From Runella sp. MFBS21 (GTDB lineage Bacteria > Bacteroidota > Bacteroidia > Cytophagales > Spirosomataceae): a stretch of 64,000 bases of DNA. The translations under genes and the position numbers were made by a program. Below are positions 28,900 through 36,575 of this stretch, in pieces (position 1 is the stretch's first letter; the number at the start of each line of letters is the position of its first letter). Under the pieces are notes generated by a model. The model was not told the origin of the DNA. It searched no databases and was given only the letters and a program-made list of their open reading frames with translations. Location: assembly GCF_029433105.1 (NCBI RefSeq), contig NZ_JARNTW010000010.1:1-64000 (forward strand), written 5' to 3'.

Positions 28900-30153
28900 A
28901 TGGAGTTGTACTATTCATTTTCAGTACTTATTGTTCTTGCAGCCATATTTTCATATCTCAATGAGCGCTTTCTTAAGTTGCCTTCCACTATCGGCATTAT
29001 GCTGATGGCCATGCTTGTGTCGATTGCGCTCGTTATTACTGGCAATATCTTCCCTAATTTATTTGCGGGTTTTTCGGGCTTGATTGCTAATCTTGATTTT
29101 ACTGAAATATTGATGGGTGCAATGCTCAATTTCCTACTTTTTGCAGGAGCTATTCACATCCGTCTCAAAGACTTGAAAGAGCAGCGCGCACCTATTATTG
29201 TATTTTCTACCGTAAGTGTGATTATTTCCACGGTTATTGTGGGTTTTATCAGCTATTATATTCTTCAGTTTTTTCACCTGAATGTTCCGCTCATTCAATG
29301 CCTGGTTTTTGGAGCATTGATTTCGCCAACCGATCCTATTGCCGTATTAGGGATTCTCAAAAAAGCCGGTGTGCGTAAGTCGTTGGAAACCAAGGTAGCT
29401 GGTGAGTCATTGTTCAACGACGGCGTATCGGTTGTGGTGTTTGTGGTATTGTTAGAGCTTGCCAAAGGAGAAGATGTCGATTTGTCATTTGGGAGTGTGA
29501 GTTGGCTGCTTGCCAAAGAGGTGCTAGGCGGATTTGGAATGGGGATATTGCTCGGGTTTATTGGGTCAAGAGCCATGCAACGAATCGACAGTGCCAATGT
29601 ATCGGCCTTGATTACTTTAGCGATTGTAATGGGTGGTTACTTGATTGCACAAGCGATGCATATTTCGGGACCTTTGACCATGGTGGCTGCTGGACTTGTG
29701 ATTGGGAATTATGGAAAAGCAACGCGGATTTCGGTCACCACGCGCGATTATCTAGATAAATTTTGGGAGCTGATTGATGAAATTCTGAATGCTATTCTCT
29801 TCTTAATCATTGGGCTTGAATTGTTGCTCATCCCTGATATTACCAAATACTGGCTCGTCGGTTTGATTAGCATTGTAGTGGTGCTATTTGCAAGGTTTAT
29901 CTCGATATGGATACCCACGCTTATTATTCCTTTCAAAACAAAATTTGATCGCCAAACCATTACTATTTTGGTGTGGGGCGGTCTTCGAGGGGGAGTTTCG
30001 GTAGCGTTGGCACTATCGATTGAAAAAGACCTGAACAAAGATTTGTTTTTGGCGATTACTTACTTTATCGTCATCTTTTCTATTTTGGTGCAAGGGCTTA
30101 CGGTGGGCAAGCTCACACAGTCTAAAAACACCCCTAAACTTTCAGAAGTCTAA
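28900..30153 (+). CDS. Sodium:proton antiporter, CPA1 (NhaP-like) family
   Basis: The 417-residue, highly hydrophobic protein has about 12 membrane segments. FGALISPTDPIAVLG is the family's ion-binding and unwound-helix motif. GESLFNDGVSVVVF provides the conserved ND-type aspartate of electroneutral CPA1 antiporters. WGGLRGGVSVALALS in the C-terminal half is also typical. It exchanges Na+ (or K+) for H+ across the inner membrane, serving pH and salt homeostasis. The start ATG follows a long gap. A strong terminator lies 28 bp after the stop, so the gene is its own unit. Confidence 0.92.
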   Translation: MELYYSFSVLIVLAAIFSYLNERFLKLPSTIGIMLMAMLVSIALVITGNIFPNLFAGFSGLIANLDFTEILMGAMLNFLLFAGAIHIRLKDLKEQRAPIIVFSTVSVIISTVIVGFISYYILQFFHLNVPLIQCLVFGALISPTDPIAVLGILKKAGVRKSLETKVAGESLFNDGVSVVVFVVLLELAKGEDVDLSFGSVSWLLAKEVLGGFGMGILLGFIGSRAMQRIDSANVSALITLAIVMGGYLIAQAMHISGPLTMVAAGLVIGNYGKATRISVTTRDYLDKFWELIDEILNAILFLIIGLELLLIPDITKYWLVGLISIVVVLFARFISIWIPTLIIPFKTKFDRQTITILVWGGLRGGVSVALALSIEKDLNKDLFLAITYFIVIFSILVQGLTVGKLTQSKNTPKLSEV

Positions 30154-30181
30154 ATCACAAATTACGTTTTCATAACATTAC

Positions 30182-30212
30182 AAAACCCGTAGGCGATTTA
30201 CCTACGGGTTTT
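30182..30212 (+). terminator. Rho-independent terminator after the antiporter gene
   Basis: AAAACCCGTAGG (30182-30193) pairs with its perfect complement at 30201-30212 across a 7-nt loop. The complement ends in a T4 run, making it usable in either direction. Confidence 0.8.
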
Positions 30213-30354
30213 GCAGTATTAGGTACTTCTAAAATCTTCAAGAAAGTGATTTGAAGGGGGGCATGTCATATTAAAAAAACCTTGAGCTACCGAGCGAGGG
30301 GCTAATGTTTGTGGCTCATCCCACATATTGCTACCAAACGAGGGCATTTTTCCC

Positions 30355-30362
30355 TAACTTTG
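30355..30362 (+). promoter_or_regulatory. Candidate Bacteroidota -7 element for the helicase gene
   Basis: TAACTTTG matches TAnnTTTG and lies 34 bp before the chosen helicase start. No well-spaced -33 TTTG is seen, so the call is tentative. Confidence 0.35.
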
Positions 30363-30395
30363 TTTTTGTTTTCTATCAAAATCAAATTTTATCTA

Positions 30396-32714
30396 ATGAC
30401 AGGTTATTTAAGCGGATTAAACGAACCACAAGCCCAGGCCGTTACGCACGGAGAAGGGCCTTTGATGATTATTGCGGGGGCAGGTTCGGGCAAAACGCGT
30501 GTATTGACTTTTAGGATTGCGCACCTTATCGAAAACGGCGTGGATCCTTTTCGGATTTTGGCGCTGACTTTTACCAACAAGGCTGCGGGCGAAATGCGCG
30601 AACGTATCGAAAAAGTGGTAGGACAAGAGGCAAGAAATATTTGGATGGGAACTTTTCACGCCGTTTTTGCCAAAATGTTGCGTATCGAAGCTCGTTACTT
30701 AGGCTATACTTCTGATTTTTCTATTTATGATACCGACGATTCCAAATCACTCATTAAGAGCATCGTAAAAGAACTGAATTTGGATGATAAAACTTATAAG
30801 CCCAACGTCGTTTTTAATCGTATTTCGGGGGCAAAAAACAACCTCATTTCGGCGGATGAGTACTTGGCAAATCCGCTGTTTAGGGCCGATGATGAAGCCG
30901 CTAAACTGCCCGAAATTGGGCGACTTTACAAGGCTTATAGCACGCGCTGCTTTCAGGCCAATGCCATGGATTTTGATGATTTGTTGTTTAATACCAACGT
31001 CTTATTTCGCGATTTTCCCGAAATCCTGAACAAATACCAACACAAATTTAAGTATGTATTGGTAGATGAGTTTCAGGATACCAACGTAGCTCAGTACTTG
31101 ATTACCAAAAAATTGGCGGCAGTACATCGAAACATCGCGGTGGTAGGCGACGACGCCCAGAGTATCTATGCTTTTCGCGGTGCCAATATCCAGAATATCC
31201 TCAATTTTGAAAAAGACTTTCCAGAGGTACGGGTGGTGAAATTGGAGCAAAATTACCGCTCTACCCAGACCATCGTCAATGCGGCTAATTCGGTGATTGC
31301 TCGCAACAAAGGACAATTGAAGAAGAGCGTTTTTACGCAAAATGCGGAAGGGGTACTGATTGATGTCGTCAAAGCCAATTCCGACAATGAAGAAGGGCGA
31401 TTGATAGCGACGGCGATTTTTGAAGAAAAAGTAAACAAAGGACTCAAAAATACCGATTTCGCGATTTTGTACCGTACCAATGCGCAATCAAGAGCTTTTG
31501 AAGAGGCGCTTCGCCGACTCAACATCAAGTACCGAATCATCGGTGGATTGTCGTTTTATCAACGCAAAGAAATCAAGGATTTGTTGGCGTATTTGCGCTT
31601 TATTGTCAATCAAAACGACGAAGAAGCTTTCAAACGTATCATTAATCTTCCCAAACGGGGTATTGGCGATACAACCGTGGCCAAAATCGCAGTGACCGCC
31701 GCCGAAAACCGAGTGCCGGTATGGGAGGTAGTGGCCAATATTACAAAATATATTTCAGGGCGAGCGACTATACCCATTGAGGGGTTTGCTTTTTTGATAA
31801 AGAGTTTCAAATTACTTATTGAAGAAGGTAAAGATGCTTATACGGTAGCGGCACACGTGGCCAAAACATCGGGTATCTTGAAAGAACTCTACGAAGACAA
31901 GACTGTCGAAGGTTTAAGCCGCTATGAAAACGTGCAAGAGTTGCTCAATGCCATCAAAGAGTTTGTGGATAATACTGATATTGAAGATAAAACCATGAGT
32001 TCGTTTCTACAAACGGTATCGCTCTTGACCAATGCCGACGAAAACGAAGATGACGGCGATACCGACCGCGTAACCCTCATGACCATTCACGGTGCGAAGG
32101 GACTAGAGTTCAAAAATGTATATGTGGTAGGTTTGGAAGAGGGGCTTTTTCCGAGCCAAATGATGCTCGAAAAACGAGAGGATTTGGAAGAAGAAAGGCG
32201 CTTGTTTTACGTGGCTATTACCCGCGCCGAAAACAAACTTACTTTTTCGTATGCCGAAAGTCGTTACAATTGGGGGCGCTTGAATATGTGTGAGCCAAGT
32301 CGATTTTTATACGAAGTAGATCAACGTTTCTTGACGACTTCGAAAGGGCGTCGCTCGGGTGGATTTGACGATTATCGCAACAATGCCGAACCTGCCGCCA
32401 TGAATTTTATTCGCAAACCCGTGGGTAATTCTAGCCCCCAACCCTCGAAGGCAGTATCAGGTGTTGCTAAACCTCCTGCTACTCAAAAAGATAATACTCC
32501 TTCGGCGGCAGGTAGCACATCGTCTGAGCCTTTTGTTCCGAGCGATACTTCAACCCTTGAAGAGGGCAATCGCGTCGAGCATCCTAAGTTTGGGAAGGGA
32601 ACCGTCAAGAAAATGGACATCAATGGCAATGACCGCAAAGCGGTGATTCATTTTGATGGCGTAGGCGAAAAAACACTCCTGTTGAGTTTTGCTAAGTTGC
32701 GTATTTTGAGGTAA
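30396..32714 (+). CDS. pcrA/uvrD: ATP-dependent 3'-5' DNA helicase, UvrD/PcrA type
   Basis: The helicase of about 772 residues carries all SF1A motifs: GAGSGKT (28-34), LTFTNKAAGEM, DEFQDTN, GDDAQSIYAFRGA, EQNYRST, TIHGAKGLEF and FYVAITRA. The C-terminal segment VEHPKFGKGTVKKMD is the Tudor-like domain by which PcrA/UvrD contacts RNA polymerase. It unwinds DNA in nucleotide excision repair, mismatch repair and removal of stalled complexes. The reading frame is open 87 bp further upstream, but I chose ATG 30396 (MTGYLSGLNEPQ). That start gives the usual family N-terminus, and the longer version would overlap the putative promoter element. Confidence 0.93.
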   Translation: MTGYLSGLNEPQAQAVTHGEGPLMIIAGAGSGKTRVLTFRIAHLIENGVDPFRILALTFTNKAAGEMRERIEKVVGQEARNIWMGTFHAVFAKMLRIEARYLGYTSDFSIYDTDDSKSLIKSIVKELNLDDKTYKPNVVFNRISGAKNNLISADEYLANPLFRADDEAAKLPEIGRLYKAYSTRCFQANAMDFDDLLFNTNVLFRDFPEILNKYQHKFKYVLVDEFQDTNVAQYLITKKLAAVHRNIAVVGDDAQSIYAFRGANIQNILNFEKDFPEVRVVKLEQNYRSTQTIVNAANSVIARNKGQLKKSVFTQNAEGVLIDVVKANSDNEEGRLIATAIFEEKVNKGLKNTDFAILYRTNAQSRAFEEALRRLNIKYRIIGGLSFYQRKEIKDLLAYLRFIVNQNDEEAFKRIINLPKRGIGDTTVAKIAVTAAENRVPVWEVVANITKYISGRATIPIEGFAFLIKSFKLLIEEGKDAYTVAAHVAKTSGILKELYEDKTVEGLSRYENVQELLNAIKEFVDNTDIEDKTMSSFLQTVSLLTNADENEDDGDTDRVTLMTIHGAKGLEFKNVYVVGLEEGLFPSQMMLEKREDLEEERRLFYVAITRAENKLTFSYAESRYNWGRLNMCEPSRFLYEVDQRFLTTSKGRRSGGFDDYRNNAEPAAMNFIRKPVGNSSPQPSKAVSGVAKPPATQKDNTPSAAGSTSSEPFVPSDTSTLEEGNRVEHPKFGKGTVKKMDINGNDRKAVIHFDGVGEKTLLLSFAKLRILR

Positions 32715-32737
32715 CAAACCACAGGTGATTAGATAAT

Positions 32738-32765
32738 AAAAAAAGGGGATGCTCCCCTTTTTTTT
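32738..32765. terminator. Bidirectional terminator between helicase and rhodanese genes
   Basis: A7, then GGGGA, loop TGC, TCCCC and T8 form a compact stem flanked by A and T tracts. It serves the plus-strand helicase gene and the converging minus-strand rhodanese gene. Its T run reaches into the rhodanese stop codon. Confidence 0.8.
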
Positions 32766-33141
32766 ATTTTAACCCTTCTTTGACCAAGTCAGGGTAGCCG
32801 CCTCCTTCGAGGTTATAAATGTACTTGAAACCAGCTTCTTTCAACACTTTAGAGGCTTTGGCACTTCGGCTTCCTGCTTTACAATACACAAAAACAGGCT
32901 TGTCTTTGTCAAGTTTTTCTACTTGCTGCTTGAAGCTATCGTCCATCACATTTATGCCCTGCGCGGTGTTTATTTTGCCTTCGCTCCATTCTTTGGGAGT
33001 ACGTACATCTAGTACTTGGGCATCGGGGGTAGATTTTAACTTTTGCACAAATGTTTTTAAATCAAGGTTGTTTTGAGCAAAAACGCTTTGATTTATTCCA
33101 AAAAAAGCAAAAATAATCAATGAAGAAAGGAAGGTTTTCAT
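32764..33141 (-). CDS. Periplasmic rhodanese-like sulfurtransferase
   Basis: The 125-residue protein has a signal peptide (MKTFLSSLIIFAFFGINQSVFAQ) and a single rhodanese domain. LDVRTPKEW opens the domain and VYCKAGSRS (C87) is the active-site loop, a CKAGxRS variant that can carry a persulfide. Single-domain periplasmic rhodaneses move sulfane sulfur, for example from thiosulfate, or simply bind it. It is the last gene of the minus-strand run nirB-nirD-kinase-regulator-TauE, 39 bp after the TauE stop. Pairing with a TauE/SafE permease is common and points to sulfur compound handling. Confidence 0.9.
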   Translation of the reverse strand: MKTFLSSLIIFAFFGINQSVFAQNNLDLKTFVQKLKSTPDAQVLDVRTPKEWSEGKINTAQGINVMDDSFKQQVEKLDKDKPVFVYCKAGSRSAKASKVLKEAGFKYIYNLEGGGYPDLVKEGLK

Positions 33142-33180
33142 TTGAAAAGAGGATAAGATTTTGGAATCGTTAGTGATTGA

Positions 33181-33981
33181 TTAAGACAAAAATAGCTCTT
33201 TAAAAATAATATATATACCCATTGTGAGGATAAAATAGCCGAAAATCGGTTTGAGTTTGTCTCCGCTTATTTTGTGGGATAAAGCACTGCCTACCATAAT
33301 TCCGAGGATAGCAATGGTGGAAAATTGTAATAGAAAGCGCCAATCTATGAGATGATGTAGAGCATAGTCGCGCCAAAAGCCCATGAAGGAATTGGCCGCG
33401 ATAATGACCAAAGAAGTACCAACGGCTTTTTTCATAGGGGTTCGAGCCATTAAAACCAAGGCTGGAATAATCAAAAACCCGCCTCCTGCTCCTAAAAAAC
33501 CCGTAACTACTCCTACCAAAAGCCCTTTATAAATCAGCGCCCAAGGGTTGAATTGTCCATTTTTATGGCTTAGTTCGCTATGCTCGTCGTGGTTGCGTAT
33601 CATTGAATAGGAAGCAATAAGCATCAAAATAGCAAACAGCAGCAAGAGAAAAAGAGACTTGTGCAGAATAAAATAGGAGGTGTGGAAAATAACGTCGGGA
33701 AGAAGTGGAAGTAGCACACTTCTAGATAAATACACACTTATCATGGATGGTACGCCAAACATAAAAGTCATGGGCCAGTTGATATTGCCAGACCCTGCCC
33801 GTACGGTGGCACCTACCAAACTAGTAATACCCACAATAAAAAGCGAGTAAGTGGTAGCAAGTAGTGTATCTATCGAAAACAAATACACCAAAATGGGTAC
33901 GGTTAGAATAGCCCCACCGCTACCGACCAGCCCTAGCGATAGACCCATCAGCAATGCCCCTACAAAACCGACTATTTCCAT
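33181..33981 (-). CDS. TauE/SafE family sulfite/anion permease
   Basis: The protein is about 266 residues with eight or so membrane helices. It shows the two TauE/SafE half-repeats beginning LMGLSLGLVGSGGAILTVP near the N-terminus and VVTGFLGAGGGFLIIPAL in the middle. The family exports sulfite or related organic sulfur anions; other substrates exist. I set the start at ATG 33981 (MEIVGFVGALLMG) because it begins directly with the first helix. An ATG 63 bp further up would add a polar tail and overlap the response-regulator gene by 26 bp. It is transcribed together with the regulator upstream and the rhodanese downstream. Confidence 0.85.
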   Translation of the reverse strand: MEIVGFVGALLMGLSLGLVGSGGAILTVPILVYLFSIDTLLATTYSLFIVGITSLVGATVRAGSGNINWPMTFMFGVPSMISVYLSRSVLLPLLPDVIFHTSYFILHKSLFLLLLFAILMLIASYSMIRNHDEHSELSHKNGQFNPWALIYKGLLVGVVTGFLGAGGGFLIIPALVLMARTPMKKAVGTSLVIIAANSFMGFWRDYALHHLIDWRFLLQFSTIAILGIMVGSALSHKISGDKLKPIFGYFILTMGIYIIFKELFLS

Positions 33982-34018
33982 ATCGTAAACATGGACAAAG
34001 TTTGGCACTTTGCCAATG

Positions 34019-34672
34019 TTAGAGGAGTTTTTCTTCCAAAGCAAGTTTTACCAATTCGGCGGCATTGTGTACTTGGAGGCGTCGCATCATATTGGCGCGG
34101 TGGTTGTCTACCGTACGCACGCTGAGGTTGAGTTGGTCGGCAATTTGGCGGCTACTTAGGCCATCAACGAGCAGTTTGAGTACTTCTTTTTCTTTTTTAG
34201 AAAGTAGTGTTTTACGCGACTCAGAGGCTTTTTCTACCCGCTGAACTTGCGAAAGATAGCCATTGACAATAATGCTTGCGACCGAAGCACTGAAATATTT
34301 GTCGCCATTTTTAACGGTGTGAAGAGCCGTTAAAATTTCTTCACGAGTGGCGTCTTTGAGCAGATAGCCGTACGCACCTGCTTCTACCGATTTCAGGATA
34401 TAAGCATCGTCGTTGTGCATCGACAAAATCACAGGTCGGATTTGGTTGCTTTGTTTCACTACTTTTTTTACCAAATCGATACCTGATATCCCCGGCATCG
34501 AAATGTCTACGAGCATGATTTGAGGAGCCAAAACCATGATTTTTTCGAGGGCTTCCTCGCCCGTAGAAGCTTCGCCAATTACTTCTACTTCGCCCGTATT
34601 TTCTAAAATCGACCTAAGCCCATTTCTTACAATGGTATGATCATCAACGAGTAACACTTGGATTTTTTTCAT
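34019..34672 (-). CDS. NarL/LuxR-family response regulator
   Basis: The 217-residue protein has a receiver domain (about 1-120) with the acidic pair D10/D11, the phosphorylated D56 in LVDISMPG, and a conserved lysine in LLKDA. A LuxR-type helix-turn-helix follows (about 150-200, with VDGLSSRQIADQLNLSVRTV). It is encoded 15 bp downstream of its cognate kinase gene, and behind nirB and nirD, so it most likely controls nitrite/nitrate-responsive genes including this operon. Confidence 0.93.
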   Translation of the reverse strand: MKKIQVLLVDDHTIVRNGLRSILENTGEVEVIGEASTGEEALEKIMVLAPQIMLVDISMPGISGIDLVKKVVKQSNQIRPVILSMHNDDAYILKSVEAGAYGYLLKDATREEILTALHTVKNGDKYFSASVASIIVNGYLSQVQRVEKASESRKTLLSKKEKEVLKLLVDGLSSRQIADQLNLSVRTVDNHRANMMRRLQVHNAAELVKLALEEKLL

Positions 34673-34687
34673 TATTAGTTTAGATGA

Positions 34688-36118
34688 TTATTGAGGAATT
34701 TGTACCAATATCTCGGTTCCTTCTCCTATGATTGAGTTTATTTTTAAAGTTCCGTCTAGTAAATGAGCTCTTTCTTGCAAATTGTGAAGGCCATGCTGAG
34801 GTGCCTGCGTCGGATTCTTCTTTTTACTGATTTTAAATCCTCGGCCATTGTCTTTGACTTGGAGGACGATTTTCTGGGGTTTGGAAGTCAATGATAATGT
34901 GATTTGGTCGGCGTTGGCATGTTTGAGGGCATTGTGGAGTGCTTCTTGCGCAATTCTGTAAAGTCCAATTTCCACATTGGGGTCAAAGCGCTGGTCTTGG
35001 ACATTTGACGAAAATGATAGAGAAGCGTTGGTATTACGAGCAGAAGCATCCGTCAATTGTTTGAGAGCCATTGAGATGCCGAAATCGTGAAGAACAGGCG
35101 GCATAAGATTGTTGGAAATATGGCGTACTTCTTGTATCGTTTGTCCTACCAAATCGCGCAGACTAAGAATATTTTGACGTTCGTTTTCTTTCAAATCGGC
35201 AATATCCACCAGGCTTTCAGTCATCATTTTAAGTCCTGTAAGCATTTGTCCCACACCATCGTGCAATTCTTTCGAGAGTCGTTTGCGTTCGTTTTCTTGT
35301 CCTTGTACAAGCGCCGCTGCGTGTATTTTGTGCTCTTTTAATTCTTGACGGTGGCGATTTTGGGTAGCCTCCAACAACTGAGCTTGGGTGATACGGAGCT
35401 GCTGGTAAGCTTCATTGAGCTCTTTGTTGGTTTGGGCGGTTTTTTCGCGGGCTTCTATCAATTGCAAAATCGATTCTCGAAGTTTGGCAACGGCCGGTCT
35501 AAAAATAAAGAGTCCTTCTAAAAACAAAACAAAGAGCGTCAGAGCCATCAGTAACATCTCAATATTTCGCAGATTGGTTACTTTCTCTTTGGCTTCCTTG
35601 TCGTATTGAAATACAATGCGATCCATTTTTCGCAAAAAAACCAGTTCATTGTCAAAGATGTTTTTAAGGACAGAATCGGTATTGGGGAGAGGAGTACGTT
35701 TTTCTAAACTAGTTAAAACCAAATGGGAATTGGAGCGAATGGCCTGAAAATGAGGCTCAATATCGTCAAACATTTTTTGAAGTGTACTGCTGTTGCGGGT
35801 CTTTGCTTGGATGTCAGCCAAATCCCCCGTTTTCAATTGATGATGATGTAGCTCCCAATCGGCCAATACTTTTTTGAATTCCAGCAAGTGAATTTCTGGA
35901 TGAGCCAAATCGGGGCGTTGGGTGAGGAGCAAGGCGGTTTTGGCAATCAACTGACTCTGGAAGCGTTGGCGGCCCGCATAGTTGACAAGCCAAGAGTCAT
36001 TGAGGCCAGCTTTGAGGGTGTTTTGAACCAAAATTTGCCCAAGTATCGTCAGGAAAGCAACCAACGATAACGCCACAATGTATAATCGGGTAAATCGCCT
36101 AGGGATACGTATGGGCAT
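34688..36118 (-). CDS. NarX-like sensor histidine kinase with PilJ-type input domain
   Basis: The 476-residue kinase has membrane segments at about 10-30 and 187-207 flanking a periplasmic helical domain. This domain contains WLVNYAGRQRFQSQ (about 43-56), which matches the AGRQRMLSQ signature of PilJ/NarX sensor domains; in NarX this segment binds nitrate. A coiled-coil linker (about 210-280) leads to a HisKA_3 dimerisation helix with ELHDGVGQML (H286) and a HATPase domain (NDNGRGF, GLHNLQERA). With the adjacent regulator it forms a two-component system. The genetic link to nirBD makes nitrate or nitrite the likely signal, by inference. Confidence 0.9.
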   Translation of the reverse strand: MPIRIPRRFTRLYIVALSLVAFLTILGQILVQNTLKAGLNDSWLVNYAGRQRFQSQLIAKTALLLTQRPDLAHPEIHLLEFKKVLADWELHHHQLKTGDLADIQAKTRNSSTLQKMFDDIEPHFQAIRSNSHLVLTSLEKRTPLPNTDSVLKNIFDNELVFLRKMDRIVFQYDKEAKEKVTNLRNIEMLLMALTLFVLFLEGLFIFRPAVAKLRESILQLIEAREKTAQTNKELNEAYQQLRITQAQLLEATQNRHRQELKEHKIHAAALVQGQENERKRLSKELHDGVGQMLTGLKMMTESLVDIADLKENERQNILSLRDLVGQTIQEVRHISNNLMPPVLHDFGISMALKQLTDASARNTNASLSFSSNVQDQRFDPNVEIGLYRIAQEALHNALKHANADQITLSLTSKPQKIVLQVKDNGRGFKISKKKNPTQAPQHGLHNLQERAHLLDGTLKINSIIGEGTEILVQIPQ

Positions 36119-36215
36119 TTTAACTATAATGAATAAATCTCAAATAAAACATACGATTAAGGATGCTTTGGTCGAAGCTCTTCTTCAGAGAAAAGGTCCG
36201 ACCAAAGCGGGGTTT

Positions 36216-36554
36216 TTAGACCCCAATAAAAACAAAACCTTCTTCAATCTTGACGGGGTAGACATTGATGCAATAGTCTTCTCCTTGAAGATTAAGCCCC
36301 GTTTCGAGCGAAAATGTTTTTTTGTGAAAAGGACAAGCCACTTTGGGATGCCCTTGCTGATCACCAATCATACCTCGGCTCAGGATCATTTGATGTTTGT
36401 GCGGGCATTCGTTGTCGGTGGCATACCATTTGTCAAGTTGTTTGAAATGAAAAACCGCAATTTGTTTGTCATGATATTTGACACAAGCACCCCCATTTTC
36501 GGGGAAAGCTGCGATGGGTGCGGCTTTAAACCAAGTTATATTTTTGTTTGTCAT
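36216..36554 (-). CDS. nirD: Nitrite reductase small subunit (Rieske-type)
   Basis: The 112-residue protein has the Rieske-like fold of NirD. ECPHKH and ACPFHKK supply C-x-H and C-x2-H pairs, so this subunit appears to keep [2Fe-2S] ligands, which E. coli NirD lacks. It starts 21 bp after the nirB stop, on the same strand, and is followed 97 bp later by the kinase gene. It partners NirB in the cytoplasmic NAD(P)H-dependent reduction of nitrite to ammonium. Confidence 0.9.
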   Translation of the reverse strand: MTNKNITWFKAAPIAAFPENGGACVKYHDKQIAVFHFKQLDKWYATDNECPHKHQMILSRGMIGDQQGHPKVACPFHKKTFSLETGLNLQGEDYCINVYPVKIEEGFVFIGV

Positions 36555-36575
36555 CGTCTTTTTTGTTGGGTAGGA

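Noticed and set aside
30309-30395. Upstream extension of the helicase gene
   Set aside because: The extra 29 residues are unlike the family N-terminus and would overlap the putative -7 box; ATG 30396 preferred.
33982-34044. Longer start of the TauE/SafE gene
   Set aside because: It would overlap the response-regulator gene and add a polar tail before the first helix.
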